DNA of 64,000 bases. Origin: Podarcis raffonei. Taxonomy: Eukaryota > Chordata > Lepidosauria > Squamata > Lacertidae. Positions 56,630-64,000 of this stretch are shown here, piece by piece. The position numbers and the translations under genes are program-made. Position 1 is the first letter of the stretch, and every line of letters begins with the position of its first letter. The stretch spans positions 30,380,501-30,444,500 of the forward strand of contig NC_070614.1 in NCBI RefSeq assembly GCF_027172205.1, written 5' to 3'. The notes beneath the pieces were generated by a model. The model worked only from the letters and a program-made list of their open reading frames with translations, had not been told where the DNA came from and did not search any database.

Positions 56630-57215
56630 GTTTGCAGGTTAACTTTTTCTTCCTGTTTAGCAGGCACTGCTATGGTCTTTGACTGGTTGCTGTTGAAGGA
56701 CAGTGAAGAAATTTTCCTGCATTGGCAGGTTTTGTCTTCCCTGTAGCAGTTCGTCACAACTTTGGCGGTTATGGCCTTGGATGGAATCCTTTAGTCTTTT
56801 CTTCCCTTTATGGGGGGGGGCATGAAGTGGTGATTCACCCCCCCCCTGCAGCGGCAATTCCAGGGTCCGCTCTTAAAGGGGTTATATATAAGGGGTGTCA
56901 CTGGCCATACACTGAAAGTTTGTCAGTAAACTACCCTGCGTGTGGTAATATGGGCTGGGCTGCCTGCTACACTTATGTCTCACAGAGCACCCCCATATCC
57001 CATTTACCCTGATGAGCCCCAGTTCCTCCCAGCTGGGGGGTTGGGAGGGATACACGCCCACAGCCTAAGCCAAGGTCTTCCTACATTCAGAAGTTTAATA
57101 AAGTTGTAGCCTAATTTTAATTCCATATAACATTATCAGAGTCTTTATTCTTTCCTTATGATCCCTGGGGGCTGGGGCTGTCACTGCCTGGTCATGCAAC
57201 TGGCAGAACTTCACC
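56630..57215 (+). mobile_element. Solo LTR fossil, family A (plus)
   Basis: Shows CCCTGTAGCAGTTCGTCACA near 56738 and ACTTTGGCGGTTATGGCCTT, matching the family block, then AATAAAGTTGTAGCC near 57100 and a U5-like end. No coding part; the left border is a guess. Confidence 0.55.
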
Positions 57216-58068
57216 CTCTCTTTTATTTCATACTGCATTATATTTGTTGCCAACTGCTTGCCAATGAGATCAATTCTGCATGATATTAGAAATTAAGATG
57301 CCTCTAAATGTGCATATGGATTTGTGTGTCTAGATACTGGTGAGCTCTTGCATGCTGCTGTATTGTTTAAAACAGAACTTGCACAGATGAGCTATGTAAG
57401 CTCCTTTATTGAAATTATCCATACAAAATACTATTAACTTTAGTTGCTGCCAGCATAGAAATTGAAGCAACTGATGCTTAGCATTCACATAAGTTTTGCC
57501 TCACCATGAGCTTGAAAGCAGCCCTTTATCTGTTCTGCTGACTAATGTATGTGACCTATATTTGGTAGAAATATCCCTGAGAAACCATTGAGTTACATAA
57601 TTTATTGGTGAAACTAACACTGAAAGCAAAGAGCATTGAGATTTTTCCACAAATCCCATCCTTAAATGTAAACATCAATTTATTTGGATTGTTGTCTTTG
57701 GGCTTTAACTGCACATAATGTTAAAGGACTGAATGCAATTGAAATGCAGTGTTTCTTTTGTAAAATAAATGAAATGAAATCACCCTCAACAGGTGCTGAG
57801 TAGAAACAGGGAGATTTTTCTCTTCTAATGTGATCCCACCTGCAAAGTTTCTATGCATTGACAGGACTACAGTCTTAGCAAATAATTACATGTCGTGCCC
57901 ATTTGAATGTCAACATAATATAGAAGAATTGTTTATTTAACCTATATATAATGTGGTTTGCTCAGCCTACCATCCTGCCCATACGCTGAGTCAAAGAAAC
58001 TCCTGCATCAGTTCTACAAGTGCAAAGCTTTATTAACACTACCTGCTGTTATTTAGATACACCTCAGC
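57216..58068. other. 5' flank of OR8
   Basis: No gene or clear repeat seen. A splice-acceptor-like TTATTTAG ends about 12 bases before the OR8 ATG. Confidence 0.45.
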
Positions 58069-59013
58069 ATGAAACAAGAAGAAGGAAATCAGACAGCCCC
58101 TGTGGCATTTATTCTCCTGGACTTCAATAGTGATGATGTACCGATACTACTTTTCATCCTGTTTCTACCAATCTACCTTGCAACCATGGCTGGAAACATC
58201 CTCATTATTATTCTAGTGATTCTTGATCAGCATCTTCACACACCCATGTATTTCTTCCTGGGAAACCTGTCATGCCTGGAGACTTGTTACAGCTCAACTG
58301 TCATGCCAAGGATGCTGGTCAGTTTTCTGACTGGAGACAGATCCATTTCTGTTCATGGATGCTTTGCACAGCTATATTTCTTTGGGCTACTTGCAACTAC
58401 AGAATGTTACTTTCTGGCAGTGATGTCTTATGATCGTTACTTAGCAATATGTAAGCCATTGCATTATGCAATACTCATGAATGGAAGAATTTGCTTTCTG
58501 CTGATTGCTGGATCATGGATCAGTGGGTCACTACCTATCAATGTCATGATATTCTTGGTATCTCACCTGAGTTTCTGTGAGGCCAACAAAATAAACCATT
58601 TCTTCTGTGATTTCACCCCAATGATAAGACTTTCCTGTGATGACACCAAAGTGGCTGAAATGACAGCCTTCATTTTCTCCTCCATAGGCACTCTGCCCCC
58701 TCTTTTAATAACCATGGCATCTTATGTTTGTATTATCAAGAGCATTTTAAGGATCCCATCCACCACTGGGAAACAAAAAGCATTTTCTACATGTTCCTCT
58801 CACCTGACCGTGGTTGCTTGCTTCTATGGCTCCCTGATGATAGTCTATGTATTACCAAACAAGAGTTATCTGAGTGAGTTGAAGAAAGTATTCTCTCTAT
58901 TCTATACTTTGCTCACCCCACTGGTCAATCCTCTTGTGTACAGTCTGAGGAACAAAGAAGTGAAGGAAGCAATAAAGAATACTTTATTTAAGATGATTCA
59001 TAGAATTCATTAA
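58069..59013 (+). CDS. Olfactory receptor (class II), OR8
   Basis: An intact 314-residue odorant receptor. The start at 58069 lies four codons after the TTTAG junction; the codon at the junction, where OR9 and OR10 have ATG, is ATA here. Landmarks: N7 glycosylation site, LHTPMYFFLGNLS, ATTECYFLAVMSYDRY, NHFFCDFTP, KAFSTCSSHL and NPLVYSLRN. LLDF stands in place of the usual LLGF at the N-terminal end, and CEANKI replaces the usual CGPNEI in extracellular loop 2. It is the parent-like copy of the broken OR10 at 63406. Expected role: odorant detection. Confidence 0.97.
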   Translation: MKQEEGNQTAPVAFILLDFNSDDVPILLFILFLPIYLATMAGNILIIILVILDQHLHTPMYFFLGNLSCLETCYSSTVMPRMLVSFLTGDRSISVHGCFAQLYFFGLLATTECYFLAVMSYDRYLAICKPLHYAILMNGRICFLLIAGSWISGSLPINVMIFLVSHLSFCEANKINHFFCDFTPMIRLSCDDTKVAEMTAFIFSSIGTLPPLLITMASYVCIIKSILRIPSTTGKQKAFSTCSSHLTVVACFYGSLMIVYVLPNKSYLSELKKVFSLFYTLLTPLVNPLVYSLRNKEVKEAIKNTLFKMIHRIH

Positions 59014-61275
59014 GATTGAGGATAATGCGGGGGACGATGAGGATGCTTCATTAACATAGATTTAATTATTTCAATGTTTTTCATTGTCTTCTATTATATC
59101 CACATGATGTATTTAGTTGAAATCTTAATCAGGTAAGGATCTTTTGCATATGCTTTTTCTCATTGAAACTGCACTGCAAAATCTAGAGAAGCATGTGAGT
59201 TGCATTCTTCTCCATAATCACATTTGAAACACAAAATATTTTCATTGTGAAGAGCAGACCAATCAATTTTTTCATCCTTCCCTATTCTGAATTCTGAAGT
59301 AAGCCTCAACTGACAGTAGGACTCAAATCCTCTCACATGCCAGCCACTAGTATGACTTTCACAATCTCTCCTTCAAGCCCACTCCTTACTGAGGAGACAG
59401 TAAAGCCATTTCTGGACTATGCCAGCCTAAACAGCATGAGTAGTCACAAATGACACAATGTTCAATAACACAATATAAATTCCATGCACACAGAAAACTG
59501 GGCTGTCAAGCAAAATAGTGAGATGTTAACCTATACTGAGATTAATATGCACTAGACTGAAAGTTTAACTCATTCTTTTCTGAGTTGGGATGAATAAAAG
59601 GGAGTGAAAATTGCTCTGAAACTTCAACACAAGCATTTGTTTTGGTTGTTTTTGCCAGCAGTTGTTTCTTGATACCAGATTCCCTCCCACTAGGAGTCCC
59701 TGCAAAGCAATGCCCATCATTATACAGCATCATTCTATGGAAAAGCACCAGTCATTAGTTCTGTGAGGATAAACATCACCCCAAAAATATATGAAATGGG
59801 TGTTCCAGTTTTGCCACGTACAAATGTGGAAACTAATTGGGGTGGATATGTTTTGGCTCTTAATTATATGTTTCTACTTGACATGCTAAATTTCTGTGAT
59901 CAGAGAATGTATTTCTATAGATAAACTTATTTATTAATAATGTTTATATACAACCCTTCATGAATAAAGAAAGCAGGTGGGATCTGGAATGCTTTCATGT
60001 GAGTCCAGACTTGAAGTTTGGGGTGAAACAGTCTAAAAATAGATTTACCATTTCATTTTATATTTCTGTGAGAACTAGGTGTAAGTTATATTATGATAAG
60101 ATCAGTTCTCCTGGCTGAAGGACTGCCATTTCAAACATGTGAGAGAAATAATGAGATGATATCTGTTCATTCTTTCATTCTCTATGTTTATGCTCTGCCT
60201 CTCTCTCCCACCTGACCAGTGGTCTCCCTTGGGTAGAAACTTCATTTGCAGTCAACAATGGTTCTTGGGGGCTTTTGTGTTCTGCTTAGCTTTTCCCACT
60301 GAGAATAAAAGAATGGTGTAATTAACCTGGAATATGAGAAAGAATGTGTCTGTGAGACTGTGCAGATACAAATATAAATACAAATTGATATATTCAGTGT
60401 GTCAGAGCCTTCTTCTTAATAGTATAAACAGATCAGTGATGTTACCTGACCTTTCAAACATCATGAAACAAAGAACTTTCTAGAAATGGATGTGAAAATG
60501 CGTTGCCCTCAGCAGCAGGTACACTGAGATTTTGGGTAAAATTGCTTTAGGTACCCCCCCATTTTTACATTCATTTCAGGGATTTTTGACTCATTTAGGA
60601 TCTTGTTGATGATTCTTCAATGGGAACAATCCTTAATGAGAAGAGAAGCAAGTTTTCCTGATAGCCAGCTCCCCATTATTACAGATTACCTTGCAATGCA
60701 CCCAGTTCTCTCCCATTATTCACAGGGTTTCGTAATTTTTTATTTTATTCAATTAGGTTTTCCACTGCTTAAAAGAGGGAGAATTTTGCAAATTTTATAC
60801 CATGCAACATTGTTCAAAATATGGATATCAGAAATGAGCATTTTTTAAAATTAATTTTTAAGTATGTTATCCTTTACATATAGAAAACATGACTCTCTTT
60901 CTAGAGCCAATATAAAATAATTTATTTTTATCCCACACTTTTAAGTGCAGTTCCTCCTATTGTGGATTTGTAGGGAAGCAGATCTGCTGCACAACCAATT
61001 TTCTTTTTCACTTTTGCACCCTGAATTTGCCTGTCTGTGATTGAACCTCCTCCTGAATAGTGGCAGTTTGACAGTGCCCTTCTTCTGAGTGAAGGATTTT
61101 CTGCAGCTCATGAGAAGTGAACAAACACACTACATAGCAACTTGTTAATAGATGCAGCAAAAACAATGCAAGCACTGGTGTATGTGTGTTGAATGATGGT
61201 TGCTTAATTCTTGTGTGGGGATGGGGGTGGAAACCTATTTTTTCAATTACTCAGTATATTACTTCCTATCTATAG
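59014..61275. other. Intergenic between OR8 and OR9
   Basis: No other gene seen. 59676-59880 is homologous to 63752-63990 and marks the 3' flank shared by OR8 and OR10. 59930-59970 has weak LINE-tail text. Confidence 0.5.
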
Positions 61276-62241
61276 ATGCAGCATTTGAAAAACTCAGAAT
61301 GGCAAAACATAACAGGTATCACCGAATTCCTTCTCCTTGGATTTAGGAATGTTGAGAACGTGAATATACTCCTCTTTTTGTTATTTCTAGTCATCTATAT
61401 TGTGACTCTGTCTGGTAATCTCCTCATAGTTGCACTTGTCATGGCTGAGCAGCACCTTCACACTCCCATGTATTTCTTTCTGTCCAATTTGTCCTTTGTG
61501 GAGATATGCTACACCTCAAATATCTTACCCAGAATGCTGAACAGTTTTCTTACAGGGGACAAAACCATTTCTATTGTGGGCTGCATCTTACAGATGCATA
61601 TATTTTCCACCCTGGCAGCTACTGAATGTTACCTCTTGGCAGTGATGTCATATGATCGCTACCTAGCCATATGTAGACCATTACATTATGTCACGCTTAT
61701 GGACAACAGAACATGCATCCTGCTGGTTTCAGTATCCTGGTTAATTGGGTCGCTGCTTATAACCATCTTAACATCTTTGTTGACCCAGCTCACTTTCTGC
61801 AGTCAATATCAAATTGACCATTTCTTTTGTGATTTTACACCTTTAGTAAGACTGTCTTGCAGTGACACCTGGGTTATTGAAACTGCTGCTTTCATAACAT
61901 CATCCATCGGAATTCTACCCACATTTCTCATAACTGTAACATCTTACATTTTTATCATCAGTACAATCCTAAAAATCCCATCTATGACTGGGAGGCAAAA
62001 GGCCTTTTCCACCTGCTCTTCTCATCTCACTGTTGTTTCGGTTTTCTATGGATCTTTAATGTTTGTCTACATCTTACCAACAACTGGTAAATTCAAAGAA
62101 CTAAATAAGGTTTTCTCCTTTTTGTACACAATCCTAACTCCAATAGCCAATCCCTTCATATACAGCCTAAGGAACAAAGATGTAAAGGACACCCTTAGAA
62201 AAGCATTGTGCCAATTTGGGTTTTTTTCTTGTATTCATTGA
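61276..62241 (+). CDS. Olfactory receptor (class II), OR9
   Basis: An intact 321-residue odorant receptor. The ATG at 61276 follows directly on an AG acceptor (TCTATAG), as in OR6 and OR7. Landmarks: N11 glycosylation site, LHTPMYFFLSNLSFVEICY, AATECYLLAVMSYDRY, QIDHFFCDFTP, KAFSTCSSHL and NPFIYSLRN. ECL2 has CSQYQI in place of CGPNEI. An IFSTLAATEC stretch replaces the usual FFG in TM3. The C-terminus is aromatic (FGFFSCIH). It sits between OR8 and its broken copy but is a separate lineage. Expected role: odorant detection in olfactory neurons. Confidence 0.97.
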   Translation: MQHLKNSEWQNITGITEFLLLGFRNVENVNILLFLLFLVIYIVTLSGNLLIVALVMAEQHLHTPMYFFLSNLSFVEICYTSNILPRMLNSFLTGDKTISIVGCILQMHIFSTLAATECYLLAVMSYDRYLAICRPLHYVTLMDNRTCILLVSVSWLIGSLLITILTSLLTQLTFCSQYQIDHFFCDFTPLVRLSCSDTWVIETAAFITSSIGILPTFLITVTSYIFIISTILKIPSMTGRQKAFSTCSSHLTVVSVFYGSLMFVYILPTTGKFKELNKVFSFLYTILTPIANPFIYSLRNKDVKDTLRKALCQFGFFSCIH

Positions 62242-63405
62242 TATCGGAGAATACCAGAAATAAAGACTGGTGTAACTGTTATTGAAGGTCACAGAGATCT
62301 GTTATTCACGTCTGTGCGTTTCAATTACATGAATGGGTTTGAATCCAACTAAGTCATAGATACATTGAAATCCATGGACAAGACTAATTAAATCCATCAA
62401 TTTTATTAGGTCTGTTACGATTGTAAGGGACAACCCATATCATATATTTAAGGTAGGTACATGTTTTTCCCCAAAGAACCTTGGGAACTGCATTTTTCCA
62501 TTTACAGAGATACTATTTTCTGCATTTTTAACAAATACATTTCCCAGAATTTTCTGGCAGAAACCATGTGCTTTAAGTGTACTTTGGATGCGTTTTGAAT
62601 GTTCGGTGTGGATCTGCTCTTAGATGGATACAAACCATGATGAATATGCCTCAACTCTTATTCTGCTGTTAATGGATACTGTCTATGTGCTGTTACATTT
62701 TATATATCTCAAAAACCTTGTATATTGATTTACTGATTGTGTATATTATATATGATCACAATGTATTGAAAAATTGTATAAAATGCATTATACAATATTG
62801 TATACCTTAAACAAGATAACTATTGACTGAATGGTTTTAAATAATCATATACCCATAAAATCACAATTTGACATTTATTTCAATACTTAGCAGCAGTTTT
62901 AGACTGGATGCTGTCCACTTAGGATTACAGTAGTTGTTTTGTTCTAAAACCAAGGGCAACCATGTGATTCGTGTTGGAACAAGCTTTGATCACCTAGGTA
63001 AGGCCTCAGCATTGGCTTAAAATAGACTGAATGTCACTTCACTCTCCTCAACTGCTGTTAAAGAGCAATGCATTACTTTGTATTTTGTATTGTTTCTTTG
63101 TAAATATTTTAAGGCTGTTTCCAGTAAATCTTTGAAACGCATTCTTGTGGTGGAAAGCTATTATTCTATTATTTATTTATTCATTTATTTATACCCTGTC
63201 TTTTTTCCTGATGGGACTCAAGGCATCTTATTAAAATGAGAACTGCTGAAAATATAAAAGCTTAATTTTGTATGTCTCTTTAAAATGGGTTACTTGAAAA
63301 CAAAAATCTTTTGATATGTCATTTATATTACCCTATGAATTACAGTGATTTCAGCATCAAATATTCAAGTCTTTATTTTTTCTAGCTATCATCTGATTTA
63401 TTTAG
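62242..63405. other. Intergenic between OR9 and OR10
   Basis: No gene seen. 63165-63240 has the TTATTTATACCCTGTC and ATGGGACTCAAGGCATCTTA text of a reptile LINE 3' end. Confidence 0.45.
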
Positions 63406-63750
63406 ATGCAACTGAAAAGCAATAAGAAACAAGGAAATAAAACAGAGTCCATAACATTAATCCTCTTGTACTTTAATAATGAAGATATGTGAGTTTTATT
63501 TTCTATATTGTTTCTACCTATATAACCATAGATGGAAACATCCTCATTATTATTCTAATGATTCTTGATCAGCATCTTCACACACTCATGTACTTCTTCC
63601 TGGGAAATCTCTCCTGTCTGGAGACTTGCTATAGCTCAACTCTCATGCCAAAGATACTGGTCACTTTTCTGACTGGAGGCAAAACCATTTCTATCAATGG
63701 ATGCTTTGCACCACTATGTTTATTTGGGCTTCTTGCAACTTCAAAATGCT
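63406..63750 (+). pseudogene. Olfactory receptor pseudogene, OR10 (truncated copy of OR8)
   Basis: Aligns with OR8 from the splice-junction ATG (63406, after TTTAG) through early TM3 (about OR8 residue 113). It keeps LHTLMYFFLGNLSCLETCYS. The frame meets a stop at 63488 and a small deletion follows near 63525, where the TM1 coding text is shortened. At about 63750 the homology stops and resumes with the OR8 3' flank (63752 against 59676), so about 1.27 kb covering TM3 to the 3' untranslated region has been deleted. Non-functional. Confidence 0.92.
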
Positions 63751-64000
63751 GCAGAACCCCTCACAGAAGGAGCTGCCTCAGAACAATGGCATTCACCATA
63801 TAGCAACATCCCATGGGAAAGCATTAGTCATTAGCAACTGTGAGGAGCACCATCATCAGTGCCACTGGAAAGCCAAGCTAGTGTTCTAAAAGCTTATTTC
63901 TAATCCCTGAACAAAAAGTCCAAAATGGGTGTGCCATTTTTGCCACGTACAAAGGTGGAAACTAATTGGGTTGGATATGTTTTGGCTCATTCTTAATTAA
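63751..64000 (+). other. 3' flank of OR10, homologous to OR8 3' flank
   Basis: AAAGCATTAGTCATTAG and TTTTGCCACGTACAAA then GTGGAAACTAATTGGG match 59745-59845 after OR8. No gene seen; the sequence runs to the window end. Confidence 0.7.

Overview
This window looks like nuclear DNA of a squamate reptile, most likely a lizard. The reasons are vertebrate-type genes with GT-AG introns, a vomeronasal type-2 receptor beside many olfactory receptor (OR) genes, and a mix of CR1, L2-like, L1 and RTE-BovB LINEs, tRNA-derived SINEs, short DNA transposons and LTR remnants. All calls are by eye; no search was run.

The window is a chemoreceptor cluster. It holds ten class II OR loci. Seven are intact with a normal ATG: 3584-4528 (+), 13799-14746 (+), 17982-18962 (-), 23339-24283 (-), 50433-51389 (-), 58069-59013 (+) and 61276-62241 (+). 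One has an open frame but a GTG where its relatives have ATG (41432-42409, -). Two are pseudogenes (47102-48090, - and 63406-63750, +). Between the fourth and fifth ORs lies one complete V2R gene (31516-39496, -). Six exons with matching phases and GT-AG junctions give a predicted 865-residue protein.

Layout: positions 1-15020 are a tandem duplication of one OR plus its flanks. Copy B (about 5590-15020) has been enlarged by nested LTRs, two L1 fragments and a small DNA transposon; copy A (1-5310) has its own L2-like LINE and a short insert with target-site duplications (TSDs). Positions 15-27 kb hold two minus-strand ORs among LINE, SINE and LTR debris. Positions 27-30 kb hold a LINE with a long ORF1 and an endonuclease-domain ORF2. 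Positions 30-40 kb hold a solo LTR and the V2R gene. Positions 41-52 kb hold a minus-strand trio of related ORs with BovB, SINE and CR1 insertions. Positions 53-57 kb hold two more solo LTRs. Positions 58-64 kb hold a plus-strand trio whose last member is cut short.

The ORs and the V2R would act as G-protein-coupled odorant or pheromone receptors in olfactory and vomeronasal neurons. Each is probably transcribed on its own. I see no undescribed multi-gene system. The observations most worth checking are start-codon turnover at the OR splice junction, a PCNA-binding-like motif in the LINE ORF1, an unassigned coding-like minus-strand stretch near 49.4-50.1 kb, a near-perfect 42-bp palindrome, and an LTR polyadenylation signal lying sense inside a V2R intron.
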